Of a stretch of DNA of 64,000 nucleotides, positions 9,445 through 19,297 are shown piece after piece. The translations under genes and the position numbers were made by a program. The notes beneath the pieces are model-generated. The model had not been told where the DNA came from. It worked only from the letters and a program-made list of their open reading frames with translations, and made no database searches. Source of the DNA: JANXZS01 sp963797255 (GTDB taxonomy: Bacteria; Acidobacteriota; Terriglobia; Terriglobales; Acidobacteriaceae); NCBI GenBank assembly GCA_963797255.1, contig CAWCOV010000001.1, forward strand, positions 372,001 through 436,000. The letters run 5' to 3'. The stretch's first letter is position 1. Each line of letters begins with the position of its first letter.

Positions 9445-10086
9445 GTGCAAGTAAGCATGATCGTTCCTGAAACCAATCTCCGACCCGGCGCGGCTCCTTT
9501 GCGCAGGCTGGTCCGTTCGCTCCTGATTACGGCACTTGTGGGCGGACTGGGATGGGGAATCTGGGTTTATTCGCAGATTCGATACTTCGCCAATCGCGAC
9601 GATGCTCGAAGCGCAGATGCTATCGCCGTTTTCGGCGCTGCCGAATACGACGGACGGCCGTCACCAGTACTACGAGCGCGTCTCGACCATGCACTGTCTC
9701 TATACCAGAAGGGAATCGCTCCCCTCGTCGTCACTCTTGGCGGTCCGGGTGACAACGTACATTCCGAGGGTGGTGTAGGCCACGACTATCTGCTCGCCCA
9801 CGGAATCCCGGAGAGCCAGATCATTGCGGAAACTCAGAGCATGAATACTGAGGAGTCGGCGCGCCGCCTCGCCTTGATTGCCCGCGCCAATCACCTGCAG
9901 CGGATCGTCATCGTGAGTGATGGAACTCACTTATTCCGCATTCACGCTCTCTGTTCCGCCGAAGGGCTCGACGTCTACGGATCGCCCCGCGCACCCGGCA
10001 GAAGCATCACGAATTGGCAGGAAATGCAAAGGTTATTCCACGAAATCGTCAGTTACACGGCATGGCGGCTGCGCCTGCCGCACTAG
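9445..10086 (+). CDS. YdcF/SanA-like DUF218 membrane-anchored protein
   Basis: A 213-residue protein with one N-terminal membrane segment (about 24-45, LLITALVGGLGWGIWVY) and a DUF218 domain. The family core is visible: DAIAVFGAAEYDGRPSPVLRAR, LVVTLGGPG, ESQIIAETQSMNTEESA and IVIVSDGTHLFR. Members such as SanA/ElyC affect the envelope barrier or peptidoglycan/ECA metabolism, but the reaction is not defined. It is probably co-transcribed with tsaC. Start is GTG 9445, with ATG 9457 as an alternative. Confidence 0.86.
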   Translation: MQVSMIVPETNLRPGAAPLRRLVRSLLITALVGGLGWGIWVYSQIRYFANRDDARSADAIAVFGAAEYDGRPSPVLRARLDHALSLYQKGIAPLVVTLGGPGDNVHSEGGVGHDYLLAHGIPESQIIAETQSMNTEESARRLALIARANHLQRIVIVSDGTHLFRIHALCSAEGLDVYGSPRAPGRSITNWQEMQRLFHEIVSYTAWRLRLPH

Positions 10087-10090
10087 CCGG

Positions 10091-10981
10091 CTATTTCGCA
10101 GCAAAAGCTGGTATCAACGCTACTGATCCCGCAAAAACAGCCGCTGCCAACGTTGACAGAAAGTTAACAGCGTCGTTATTGATCCAGCTTTTTCGTTCCA
10201 GTGTCGCTCCAAGCAGGCTGTCAAAAACGAGCCCGAAGACCGCGCCGCCGAAGGCAAAAAGGCCTACCCTCGACGACATTTGCAGCACCTTCATCGACAC
10301 TAGAACGATAAGAAGTGCTGCCGCCAGGCCTGCCAAAGTTCCCTTGAAGCTGACGGCGCCGTCGGTCCCCGCAGGTACTTCGTTCCACGTGGTGACCATC
10401 CTGGGATCGCCTCCGACGGCCTGACCTACCTCCGATGACACAGTATCGGCCGCGGCTTCTGCCAGCGCTGCAACCATGGCGGGAAAAATAGCTGCTCCTG
10501 CAAGCTGCCAGCCGTGGCTTGACCGCAAAAGCCAGTTGGGCGACATCAGGACCGGCATCACCAGCGAGGCGACTCCTATATTCGCCGCAACTTGCGCTGC
10601 ATTTCTCCCGGACTTAGACTCCGCGTTTCCCATCTTTGCCTTGCCATCCCGGCGAAACCGGGTGGCCAGGTAGGTGAGAACAAAGAGTATGAGCAACGGC
10701 ACAAGCGACGTCCGACCCCACGACCGATCGCTGGCAAGAGTGGACAGAAACAACGAGAAGGACAGCACGGCGCCAGTAACGGCAGCGAATACAGTGACGG
10801 AACGAAGCAATGCGGCGATGATTGCCAAGGCGCAGCATGCAAACAAGCCGTACTGAAATCCGCGCGTGGAAATGGCCCAAAGCGCGCTGAAAAGCACGTA
10901 AATCGATGCCAGTGATAGCACCAGCGACAGGATCGCGGTCGATTGCCAGTGAAGCCGGTCGTGTTGTAGGCGATTCCTCAC
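10091..10981 (-). CDS. DUF92 family integral membrane protein
   Basis: About 296 residues with six or more membrane segments. The family-typical stretch AAADTVSSEVGQ, the G-TDGAVSFKGTLAG motif and a late FDSLLGATLE identify DUF92. Plant members (VTE6) are phytyl-phosphate kinases; a bacterial function is not established. I chose the GTG at 10981 because AGGA sits 8 bases upstream; the longer frame reaching 11161 gives a non-homologous N-terminus and overlaps the divergent neighbour. Confidence 0.85.
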   Translation of the reverse strand: MRNRLQHDRLHWQSTAILSLVLSLASIYVLFSALWAISTRGFQYGLFACCALAIIAALLRSVTVFAAVTGAVLSFSLFLSTLASDRSWGRTSLVPLLILFVLTYLATRFRRDGKAKMGNAESKSGRNAAQVAANIGVASLVMPVLMSPNWLLRSSHGWQLAGAAIFPAMVAALAEAAADTVSSEVGQAVGGDPRMVTTWNEVPAGTDGAVSFKGTLAGLAAALLIVLVSMKVLQMSSRVGLFAFGGAVFGLVFDSLLGATLERKSWINNDAVNFLSTLAAAVFAGSVALIPAFAAK

Positions 10982-11075
10982 TCTGTTGTTCCTGACCGCT
11001 AACAGCCCGGAGTGCCTTCCGTGATTTACAATCAAGTATCTAAGAGTATTCGATCTGCAGACGAGGTATCTACGA

Positions 11076-12491
11076 GTGTTGAGTATTGCAGGGCCGAAGA
11101 GCCCAAAATTGGCAGCCGGTGGGCTGCTGATGCTGGCAGTTGTGTGCGGTTGCGGTAGCACTTATCGTCCCGTGGTCACGCCGATTAGTCCGACGGGGCC
11201 GCCTCCTCAGCCCACCGTCGCAATTGCTGTTGTTTCTCAGCAAAACGCTCCTGGACAGATCCCGTTGCCGACCACGGTCGGCGTCGCAACCATTGTCGAC
11301 TTTGCCGGCGACAGCATTATGGCCCAGGGGTATGTTGGCCCCGGCCCAACCGCTCTCGCCATGGCGCAGAGTGGAAGTACAGCCTACAGCATCAACACTG
11401 ACCATACCCTGAGCACTTTTCCTGTTTCAGCAGCTTCAGGCCAGGCTCCGCTCAGCCCCCGCGTTCTGACCACAACCCTGCTTCCTACGTCGAACCCGGT
11501 CAATGTCTTGTCTACAAGCTCTGTCTACCTCGCGGATTCAGCCAACAACGAGATCGATTTTTTAAGCGGTAGTCCTGCAGCACTTAAGCAGGCCATCCCT
11601 GTTTCACTTGGGCCAGTGGGAATCGTCGGCAACGCCACAGGTCAGCGGGTTTACGCGATTACGCAGCAATTGCCGCCGAACACCTGCGATATACCTACCC
11701 AAGGCGTGAATGGGGAGGTCGATTCAATCGAATCCTCAACAAACTCGGTTTCCGCCAAGATTCCCGTCGGTGTTTGCCCCGTGTTTGGTGTTCAGTCTTC
11801 TGACACCCGCAGAGTCTTCATTCTTAACCGTGGCAGCGGGACTGTAACGGTGATCGACGGTCAAGCGAACGCCTTGAATTCCCAGACCTACGGAGTATCT
11901 CAGTTGCCGTGCAATACGGTGGATCACCCGTACAATTGCCAGACCTTCACTGTCGGAGGCGGGCCTGTGTATGCGGAGATGTACCAATCGGCAAGCATTC
12001 TCGTCACCGCGAACTACGATTCCAACACTGTGAGCTTTATCGACGTATCGACCGACGTTTATGGCAACAACTCCGCTAACTTCGGTCATGTACTAGCCAC
12101 TGTAGCGGTGGGCAAACATCCCTCCTCCGTCACGGTGTTGCAGGATGGCACTCGCGCCTACACGGCGAATCAGGGGGACGGCACTGTCAGCGTGATTGAT
12201 ATATCCAGCTTTACCGTCAAGCGAACGATCACGATCCCGGCGGATGCTACCAGCACCACCGGCGTCTCTACACCGCGCTCCGTTGCGTCCGTTACAAACA
12301 GCCTGTACAGCAAGGTCTATGTAACGTCTCCGGATAGCCCGCGTGTAACAATCATTCGGGCTGACACCGATTCAATCGCGGCTACAATTCAACTTCCGGG
12401 CAACGTTGTGGGTTTGCGGACAGCATCGCAGGTTCCCGGGGGGGCTAACGCCATCAATGCCAGCAACAGCATCGGCTCCGGAACCCCTTAG
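11076..12491 (+). CDS. YVTN beta-propeller lipoprotein
   Basis: A 471-residue exported protein starting with GTG. The N-terminus has a lipobox (MLAVVCGCGST) followed by a Pro/Thr-rich linker. The rest has repeated propeller blades such as VTVIDGQANALN, NTVSFIDVSTDVYG and GTVSVIDISSFTVKRTITIP, the surface-layer/YVTN repeat type common in Acidobacteria. A substrate or partner cannot be deduced. ACGAGG lies 9 bases before the start. It is divergent from the DUF92 gene with 94 bases between. Confidence 0.87.
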   Translation: MLSIAGPKSPKLAAGGLLMLAVVCGCGSTYRPVVTPISPTGPPPQPTVAIAVVSQQNAPGQIPLPTTVGVATIVDFAGDSIMAQGYVGPGPTALAMAQSGSTAYSINTDHTLSTFPVSAASGQAPLSPRVLTTTLLPTSNPVNVLSTSSVYLADSANNEIDFLSGSPAALKQAIPVSLGPVGIVGNATGQRVYAITQQLPPNTCDIPTQGVNGEVDSIESSTNSVSAKIPVGVCPVFGVQSSDTRRVFILNRGSGTVTVIDGQANALNSQTYGVSQLPCNTVDHPYNCQTFTVGGGPVYAEMYQSASILVTANYDSNTVSFIDVSTDVYGNNSANFGHVLATVAVGKHPSSVTVLQDGTRAYTANQGDGTVSVIDISSFTVKRTITIPADATSTTGVSTPRSVASVTNSLYSKVYVTSPDSPRVTIIRADTDSIAATIQLPGNVVGLRTASQVPGGANAINASNSIGSGTP

Positions 12492-12506
12492 GCTTTCTCC
12501 GATCGA

Positions 12507-13250
12507 ATGAAAATAAGGCTGGATAAGCTGCTCGTTGAACGCGGGGTAATCAGCACCCGCGAACGCGCGCAGGCCATGATTCTCGCGGGCCGCGTGCTCG
12601 TGAATGAACAGAAAATTTCCAAGCCAGGCACCTCCGTGCCTGAAGATGCAGTCTTTCGATTGTTGGGTGAGGAAATCCGATACGTAAGCCGCGGAGGCCT
12701 GAAATTGGAAGCCGCGCTCGCGCATTGGAACATCGATCTAAAACGTCGCTTTTGTCTCGACGTCGGAACGTCGACTGGAGGATTCACCGATTGCATGCTT
12801 CAGCACGGAGCAGCGCGCGTGCTTGCGGTGGATACCGGCTACGGCCAGATTGCGCAGTCCTTGCGCTCAGACACACGCGTCCAACTCATGGAGCGCACCA
12901 ACGCGCGTCTTCTGGTGCCCGGCGACCTGCCCGAAGGCATCTCATTTATTGCGATGGACGTTTCCTTCATCTCTGCAACCCTGGTACTTCCGCCCGTGGT
13001 AGAAGCGGCTCTCCTTAACAGAGAAGAGCCTGCCGAAGCCGTCATCTTGATCAAGCCGCAGTTTGAAGCCGGGCGGCAGCACATCGGCAAAGGTGGCATC
13101 GTGCGCGACCCGGCCGCACATCAATTCGCCATCAGTCGCGTGCGCGAATGCATCGTCGAACTCGATGCGAAAGACGTGGACGTCATCGATTCGCCGATTA
13201 CAGGCGCTGAAGGAAATCGCGAATTTCTTCTGCACGCCCGATTTTCTTAA
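12507..13250 (+). CDS. tlyA: TlyA-family rRNA 2'-O-methyltransferase
   Basis: TlyA proteins methylate ribose groups in 16S/23S rRNA. The N-terminal S4 RNA-binding domain (about 1-62) has RLDKLLVERG and ARERAQAMILAGRV-type sequence; the C-terminal FtsJ-like Rossmann domain has LDVGTSTGGFTDC (SAM site), VLAVDTGYGQ, FIAMDVSFIS and LIKPQFEAGR. The length (247) is normal. The catalytic Lys-Asp-Lys pattern appears intact. It is 44 bases upstream of nadK, a neighbour pair known in other bacteria. Confidence 0.93.
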   Translation: MKIRLDKLLVERGVISTRERAQAMILAGRVLVNEQKISKPGTSVPEDAVFRLLGEEIRYVSRGGLKLEAALAHWNIDLKRRFCLDVGTSTGGFTDCMLQHGAARVLAVDTGYGQIAQSLRSDTRVQLMERTNARLLVPGDLPEGISFIAMDVSFISATLVLPPVVEAALLNREEPAEAVILIKPQFEAGRQHIGKGGIVRDPAAHQFAISRVRECIVELDAKDVDVIDSPITGAEGNREFLLHARFS

Positions 13251-13294
13251 TGCAATATTCCTCTCGTTCGCGAACTCTCGTACACTGAAGTTCC

Positions 13295-14152
13295 ATGCGA
13301 TCCATCGCCATAATTTCCAAGCCTCAGAAAGAAGAGTTGTCCACGCTTTTGCCGGAGTTGATCCTGTGGTTGCGTGGACACGGCTACAGTCCGATCCTCG
13401 ATCCGGTGAGCGGCAACTACACGCAGGACGCGCCCATTGTTCCACGGCAAGAGATGGCCGCTACAAATCCTGAGTTGGCCATCGTTCTTGGAGGAGATGG
13501 CACCCTCCTAGCGGCAGCCCGAGTCTTCGCAAAATCAAAAGTTCCCATCCTGAGCGTTAACCTCGGGTCACTCGGATTTTTGACCGAGGTTCGTCTCGCC
13601 GATCTTTATTCGACCCTCGATGGATGGTGCCACAACTGTTGCGCCATTGAGTCGCGCGCAATGCTTCATGCTGAACTTTTTCGCGATGGCAAGCTTCATT
13701 CCGAATACGAAGCACTGAACGATGTGGTGGTATCCAAAGGCGCAATCGCCCGCATGGGAGAATTCACCATCCGGCTATTCGAGCAGGTGGCAGCCGCATT
13801 TCGCGCCGACGGAGTGATTGTCTCCACTCCAACAGGCTCCACTGCCTATACTCTGTCCGCAAACGGGCCGATCCTGGTTCCTGATGTCGACGCAATCGTC
13901 ATTACGCCAGTTTGTCCCCATCTGCTTACGATTCGCCCTATGGTTGTTCGCGGTGATTGTCAGATAAGGGTCAGCATCGAAGGTGTGCCCGATCAGACGT
14001 ACCTCACCATCGACGGACAAGAAGCCATCCTGCTGCGCGTTCGTGACGAGCTGCTTTGCCGGCGGTCGGAATTCAACGTAAATCTTGTGCGCCTTGGCGA
14101 GACCGGCTTCTTTGACGTCTTGCGCTCTAAATTGAAATGGGGCGAGCGGTAA
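13295..14152 (+). CDS. nadK: NAD kinase
   Basis: NAD kinase phosphorylates NAD to NADP with ATP or polyphosphate in the cytoplasm. The 285-residue protein has the GGDGT signature (VLGGDGTLLAAAR), the conserved NLGSLGFLTEV, the NE/D motif (EALNDVVVSKG), GVIVSTPTGSTAYTLSANGP and the late DGQEAILL segment. The length and motif order are standard. It follows tlyA in the same direction. Confidence 0.96.
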   Translation: MRSIAIISKPQKEELSTLLPELILWLRGHGYSPILDPVSGNYTQDAPIVPRQEMAATNPELAIVLGGDGTLLAAARVFAKSKVPILSVNLGSLGFLTEVRLADLYSTLDGWCHNCCAIESRAMLHAELFRDGKLHSEYEALNDVVVSKGAIARMGEFTIRLFEQVAAAFRADGVIVSTPTGSTAYTLSANGPILVPDVDAIVITPVCPHLLTIRPMVVRGDCQIRVSIEGVPDQTYLTIDGQEAILLRVRDELLCRRSEFNVNLVRLGETGFFDVLRSKLKWGER

Positions 14153-14182
14153 CGACTCTTTTCTATCCCGACACAGACTTCC

Positions 14183-16438
14183 TTACTGCAGCAAACCGAA
14201 AACAGCTACACCGTTCTGTGTGCCGACATATACTTTGCCATTCACAATCATTGGGGTAATGAACTTATTTCCGTTTCCAAAGCTGTCACGTCCGTTGGCA
14301 GCCTGGCTGCTGTTATATAGTTCATGCGCCAGGTCCGCGGGATCATAGGCGTGAAGAATTCCCGCGCTGTTCAAGCTGGATTCGAGAGCCCACACGATAC
14401 CATTCTGTGTTCCATCCGAGGAGATGGATGGCGTTGGCCCGGGATGCGGAAACTTGACTACCGATAGGCTTGTCGGAGTCGTCGCCATCAACGCATTCGT
14501 CAACGGAAACGCTTTGAGCGCATCACCGTCCGCTGAATAGTAGATCACTCCATTAAAGTAGGCAGGGGTGGAATAGACGAGCCCAGTTAGTGCTCCCGTG
14601 AGCTTCTGATAAATGTTGCTGTCAGGAGATGTGGTCGACGGGTTGAATTTGCCCAGGTTGTCACGATCGGCGAGAAAGATGTTTCTATCCTTTCCGGCGC
14701 CAACAATCAGATGGCGTACCGCCCCATGCGAGTCGATCTGGTCTGGAAGCAGCAACGCGCCGCCCGAACCAAGGTCGAGATCGCCGTTTGACTCGGCGAC
14801 GGTGTTATATGTCGCGAAGTAGTCAGCCACCGCCAGCTTGCCGCTTGCCGATGAGAGCTTCACCATGGCATTGCCGTAGTCGCCCTTCGAAGGGAATCCG
14901 TTGGCATCGAGCGTTGTATCAAAGGTGCCATTTGCATCGAGCAGGTAGATGTTTCCATCGCCGTCCGCTGCCAGGCCATTACCACTCATCCAAATTGAAC
15001 CCTCGTGGCCGTTGGGTGTCAGATTTAGCAACTGGGTTTGCTTCAAAGTCGATTCGCTGTACGCCATCACCCATCCGGTATACAGTCCCGCGTCGCAGTG
15101 TGAAGTCCAGGCAGTGTAGATGTTGCCATTGAGCAGAAGCAGCGCCGCGCGTTCGGCATACTGGGCAGGATCGAAGACAACACTCCCATTCTGCGTATTA
15201 TCGCCCGTACCGGGATAGCTGCCGGTGATCTCGGTCGGGCTCGCGCCTAGCTCTCCACCCGTCGTAACGTCGAGAGCATGAAGACGCTGGTGATACGCCC
15301 CCGCTGCATCCTTGCTCATGCCAACAACAAAGATCGTACCGTTCGTTCCTTGCTTGCGATCGATCACCGGCGTTGAACTGATCCCGATCTCAGGCGAAAT
15401 TTGTGAACAGGAATGGTTGTCGCTTGTAGTCTCATTGCTTCCGAGAACGGATGTCTTCCAGATCTGAGCGCCGGTGTCAGCGTCAAATGCATACACGCTG
15501 CCGTGTTCGGTGGCCACGTAAAGCACATTGCGAAATTCGCTTCCGATTACCACACTCGCGAGATAGAGAGGCTGAGCGTCAACCTTGCCATCCACCGCAA
15601 AAAAGCCAACCTTCCCGAACTGCGTCGCATTCACGTTTTGCGGAGTCAGGATGGTTTCTGCCGAATTGAGCCCATCGCGCGCGACGTTGTAGTGAAACGT
15701 GGTTACATCGGGAGCATTCGCTTTTGCCGCAGCCATGACTGTAAGTGCAAGGGAAGCGGAATGCGTGAGACTGCCTGATGTTCCTGTGAATGTAACGGTC
15801 GATGTACCGCCAGGCGCAGTAAGAGCTGTTGTCAGCATTATGTTTTGCGGAGTTCCGGGAGTTAAGCTCAGCGTTGAAGGAGATGCAGCAGTGCCAGCGG
15901 GAAGTCCCGAGATGGCGACCATCACAGAACCGTTGAAGCCGTTCACGGCATTCGCTGTGACGCTCAACTGGGAGGCAGGCGCCCCGGCGGTGACGCTGAG
16001 AGACGTCGGCGATAGTGTCAGCGTGTAATCCGGCGGCGGGGATGAGACGGTCAGCATTACGGTGGAGGTATGGTTCAGCATCCCGGAAGTGCCGGTCAGC
16101 GTGAGCGTGGCAGATCCCGCTACGGCAGATGATGCGGCTGTTATCGTGACACTCTGCATCGCTCCCGGAGCCATAGAAAGGGTGGCCGGCTGCGCCGTAA
16201 CGCCGCTGGGCAAACCAGAGATCATGACGGTAACCGTACCGGTCATACCGTTGATCGCCGAGACACTAATCATGACCGGCTGTCCTGGTCCACCCGGAAC
16301 GAGTGTGATCGTAGTTGGATTTGCTGACAGGGAATAGTCCGGGACTGGTTTCGGCATCGAAGACCCGCCACAAGACAAGAGAACAAGGCATAGACTGAGT
16401 GCCGCACAAGCGCCAAAAGCTTTCGAGAACATATCCAT
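14183..16438 (-). CDS. Lipoprotein with Ig-like repeats and PQQ-type propeller
   Basis: About 751 residues. The N-terminus is a lipoprotein signal (LSLCLVLLSCGGSS). Two Ig-like repeats of about 95 residues follow, each opening DY-L-L-P-T (DYSLSANPTTITLVPGG; DYTLTLSPTSLSVTAG) and ending in VMLTV or LALTV. From about residue 260 there is a PQQ/WD-like propeller (VYAFDADTGAQIWKTSVLG, LHALDVTTGGELG, VYVGTQNGVAVFGLL). The layout is of a surface-displayed binding protein. The start is uncertain: ATG 16438 keeps a clean signal peptide, while GTG 16489 would add 17 residues. Confidence 0.84.
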   Translation of the reverse strand: MDMFSKAFGACAALSLCLVLLSCGGSSMPKPVPDYSLSANPTTITLVPGGPGQPVMISVSAINGMTGTVTVMISGLPSGVTAQPATLSMAPGAMQSVTITAASSAVAGSATLTLTGTSGMLNHTSTVMLTVSSPPPDYTLTLSPTSLSVTAGAPASQLSVTANAVNGFNGSVMVAISGLPAGTAASPSTLSLTPGTPQNIMLTTALTAPGGTSTVTFTGTSGSLTHSASLALTVMAAAKANAPDVTTFHYNVARDGLNSAETILTPQNVNATQFGKVGFFAVDGKVDAQPLYLASVVIGSEFRNVLYVATEHGSVYAFDADTGAQIWKTSVLGSNETTSDNHSCSQISPEIGISSTPVIDRKQGTNGTIFVVGMSKDAAGAYHQRLHALDVTTGGELGASPTEITGSYPGTGDNTQNGSVVFDPAQYAERAALLLLNGNIYTAWTSHCDAGLYTGWVMAYSESTLKQTQLLNLTPNGHEGSIWMSGNGLAADGDGNIYLLDANGTFDTTLDANGFPSKGDYGNAMVKLSSASGKLAVADYFATYNTVAESNGDLDLGSGGALLLPDQIDSHGAVRHLIVGAGKDRNIFLADRDNLGKFNPSTTSPDSNIYQKLTGALTGLVYSTPAYFNGVIYYSADGDALKAFPLTNALMATTPTSLSVVKFPHPGPTPSISSDGTQNGIVWALESSLNSAGILHAYDPADLAHELYNSSQAANGRDSFGNGNKFITPMIVNGKVYVGTQNGVAVFGLLQ

Positions 16439-16639
16439 AGCAGGCTCACAAACGCGGGGACGGAAGTTTTGCTTCATGGAGATATACACTCATCGCTCTG
16501 GATAAGTTGTCACTGGAATGTCTTTATCGACTGTAATTTTCCGACGTTGAGCAAATCGAATGTATGAGCCGCACGTTCCAACAAGAAAAGCGAAGCCAAT
16601 CCGTTGATTCTAAGGTTTTAAGTGGGCTTGGTAGGATTA

Positions 16640-16727
16640 TGGCGGAGAGAGTGGGATTCGAACCCACGTTACCTTGCGGTAAACACGCTTTCCAAGCGTG
16701 CGCCTTCAGCCACTCGGCCATCTCTCC
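16640..16727 (-). tRNA. tRNA-Ser (GGA), CCA encoded
   Basis: On the minus strand the acceptor stem GGAGAGA (16727 to 16721) pairs with TCTCTCC. The anticodon stem-loop has stem GCACGC/GCGTGC around the loop TTGGAAA, giving anticodon GGA. A long variable arm (TTACC...GGTAA) marks a class II tRNA, as expected for serine. The T arm contains GGGTTCGAATCCC. The 3' end reads discriminator G then CCA in the DNA, so CCA is genomically encoded. It reads UCC and UCU codons. Confidence 0.97.
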
Positions 16728-16827
16728 GCTTGATTAGTCCTACTGACTTTAACACATTCGGCATGGTGGAGCTTGGCGTGCCCATCGTCGTTACTGTTAG
16801 GTTGAAGGCTGCATAGTCATAACCAAA

Positions 16828-18222
16828 ATGCGTGAATTACGACCCAATCCTGAGTCGGTATCCGTCGTCAACAAGGGTGCCGAATTCCGCGCCTTGCTGG
16901 CGCTCGCCATTCCGGTCGTCTTCTCGGAGCTTGGCTGGATGTCCATGGCTATCATCGACACAATCATGGTTGGCCATGTGGGTCCGGTCGCAATTGGAGC
17001 CGTCGCTGTCGGTAGCTTTGTGTATTACTGTCCCGCGCTTTTTGGCATCGGCATTCTCCTCGGTCTGGACACCCTCGTGTCCCAGGCGCACGGCCGAGGC
17101 GATTACGACGAGTGCCATCGCTGGCTCGCCCAGGGAGCCTACATCGCGATTGCATTCACACCCATCGCCATGCTGACCGCTCTCGCGGCTGTCCACCTGT
17201 TTCCGTTCTGGGGCGTAAATCCACTTGTCGGCGCGGAGGCCACCAGGTTTCTGCACGTGCTCAACTGGAGTACTTTGCCGTTGCTTTTCTACGCGGCAGC
17301 ACGCCGATATCTGCAGGGCGTTGGACGCGTTGGCCCTGTCATGTTCGCATTGCTCTCAGCGAACCTGGTAAACGTGGCAGGGAACTGGCTCCTCATTTAC
17401 GGCAAGCTGGGATTCCCGGCTATGGGCGTGCGAGGATCGGCCCTCTCCACTTGTGTCGCCCGCGTCTATATGGCTGGGGTGCTGATCTATGCCGCGTGGC
17501 GTTACGAAGCCCAACGTGGGCACTCGCTTTTCGAGCATTGGCCCGGACCGGAGATTCGACGATTACGCAGGATGCTCGCTTTAGGTATTCCCGCTGCGGG
17601 ACAGATTCTAATGGAGGTAGGAGCCTTTGGAGCAGCCACAGTGATGGCCGCACGGCTATCGCCGGAAGCCCTGGCCGCCCATCAAATCGCGCTGAACAGC
17701 GCCAGTCTTACGTATATGGTTCCACTGGGGATTTCAGCCGCCGCTGCAGTCTCTGTCGGGCATGCGGTAGGCGCTGGCAACGGAGCCAAAGCTCGTCGTG
17801 CCGGCTGGATGGCGATGGCAGCCGGGATTTCATTCATGTCCTTGGCAACGGTCGCTTTTTTGGTCATCCCGCGGCCCATCTTGTACGCCTATACAAAGGA
17901 TTTTGAGGTACTCCGGATCGGGATCCCGCTCCTTGCACTTGCCGGCGCATTCCAGATCTTCGACGGAATTCAGACTGTTTCAACTGGCGCTCTGAGGGGC
18001 CTGGGGCAGACCCGTCTTCCGATGGTGGCCAACCTCTTGGGATATTGGTTTTTTGGATTGCCGCTGGGCTACGCACTCTGCTTCGTCGCGGGCTGGGGTG
18101 TCTGGGGCCTGTGGCTCGGGCTCACGCTGGCGCTTATCGTAATCGCGTTGGTATTACTGGCCAAGTGGACAAAGGAATCAAAGAGATTGGATCTCAACCT
18201 GCGCCGCGAGACTTCGCATTAG
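16828..18222 (+). CDS. MATE family efflux transporter
   Basis: A 464-residue protein with about 12 membrane segments and the MATE pattern of two similar halves. Family segments include PVVFSELGWMSMAIIDTIMVGHVG near the start (given here only as a position, residues 29-52), a second-half counterpart GIPAAGQILMEVGAFGAATV, and GALRGLGQTRLPM near residue 395. MATE proteins export drugs or metabolites using Na+ or H+ gradients; the substrate cannot be read from sequence. It is preceded by the divergently oriented tRNA-Ser and followed by a 560-base gap. Confidence 0.93.
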   Translation: MRELRPNPESVSVVNKGAEFRALLALAIPVVFSELGWMSMAIIDTIMVGHVGPVAIGAVAVGSFVYYCPALFGIGILLGLDTLVSQAHGRGDYDECHRWLAQGAYIAIAFTPIAMLTALAAVHLFPFWGVNPLVGAEATRFLHVLNWSTLPLLFYAAARRYLQGVGRVGPVMFALLSANLVNVAGNWLLIYGKLGFPAMGVRGSALSTCVARVYMAGVLIYAAWRYEAQRGHSLFEHWPGPEIRRLRRMLALGIPAAGQILMEVGAFGAATVMAARLSPEALAAHQIALNSASLTYMVPLGISAAAAVSVGHAVGAGNGAKARRAGWMAMAAGISFMSLATVAFLVIPRPILYAYTKDFEVLRIGIPLLALAGAFQIFDGIQTVSTGALRGLGQTRLPMVANLLGYWFFGLPLGYALCFVAGWGVWGLWLGLTLALIVIALVLLAKWTKESKRLDLNLRRETSH

Positions 18223-18784
18223 CGGACCTGGGATTAACCGGCTCCCAGCGCCTGTGCCGAGGATTCAGACGATTCGAGGGCCGCGATGAATTGCTCTGAA
18301 TTCGAGACCACACCAAACAAGCAGTTGAACAAGCAATAAAGTCGCGGGCCGGGGCTGGGTGGTGCCTCTCCGTGAGCCTTGTTAGGACGCTTTGCGGTTC
18401 AGTGCGGCTAGGGCCGCGAGTTCAACTTCCATCCACATTTGCCTACTCGTCGGGCATTCGAAAGCTCTCGCGGGTGTTTCGATGATTCGTTCGATCAATC
18501 GCACGTGATGAACTCTACAAGTCGGACGGGAAATGTGGGGATCCTTTTGACATATCAGTTCCATTGGGTCCATTGGGCCGATTCACCTCTACAGTGTGTG
18601 AACGAAAAAATGTGAGATGAGATGTCTCGGCGGTCCACATTGTTGGGAGCGGAGTGTAGTGTCAAACGCAATTGAACATAACTCATGTCCGATAACGCAT
18701 ATTCTGTATAGTGCAAGGCTGGCTTGACGTTGAAGCCTCTAATAGCCTCCCTTCCTCCATGGAAGCTCTCCCGCAATTGGCTGG
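18223..18784 (+). other. Gap without a clear gene
   Basis: No convincing gene is seen between the MATE gene and the DUF151 gene. A 63-codon minus-strand frame (18382-18573) has two clustered ATGs but no recognizable product and a poorly placed ribosome site, so it is not called. I also see no strong terminator or repeat here. Confidence 0.5.
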
Positions 18785-19270
18785 TTACATCTTGTAGCGG
18801 CCGAGATCTTCGTCGTTCAGGCCTTCCAGCCATCGCCGCATCTCTTCAGCGGACGCGTTGTCATTTGCTGTTGGTGCTAGTTTTGCAAGTTGCAGGACCT
18901 GGTCGCTTACGTAAATTGGACAATCTGATCGCAAAGCTAATGCCAGCGCGTCGGATGGGCGGGCGTCTAAAACTACGGTTTCGCCGTCCTGCTCCATCCA
19001 TACTACGGCGAAGAAAGTGTCGTCTCTAAGCTCTGTGACTACAACCTTATGCACGCGCGCATTCAAGCCCTGGATGAGGTTTCTCAGCAGATCATGGGTC
19101 ATGGGCCTGGGTGGCGCTATCTTCTCTATTTCCAATGCGATAGCGTTAGCCTCATATAATCCTACCCAGATGGGCAAAAGGGTGTCGCCGTGGACGTCTT
19201 TTAGCACAACAATGGGCATATTGGTGGAAGGATCGACCATTAAACCCCTTATTTTCATCTCAACTTCCAT
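18785..19270 (-). CDS. Bifunctional nuclease-like protein (DUF151)
   Basis: A 161-residue protein with the DUF151 core: VVLKDVHGDTLLPIWVG, EANAIALEIE, RPMTHDLLRNLI, FFAVVWM and the signature ARPSDALALALR. Plant and some bacterial members have DNase/RNase activity; others are only structurally defined, so the activity is inferred from the family. It starts 28 bases after the miaB stop in the same direction and is probably co-transcribed with it. Confidence 0.9.
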   Translation of the reverse strand: MEVEMKIRGLMVDPSTNMPIVVLKDVHGDTLLPIWVGLYEANAIALEIEKIAPPRPMTHDLLRNLIQGLNARVHKVVVTELRDDTFFAVVWMEQDGETVVLDARPSDALALALRSDCPIYVSDQVLQLAKLAPTANDNASAEEMRRWLEGLNDEDLGRYKM

Positions 19271-19297
19271 GTTGCACCTCGATTCGGCACGCCTGCA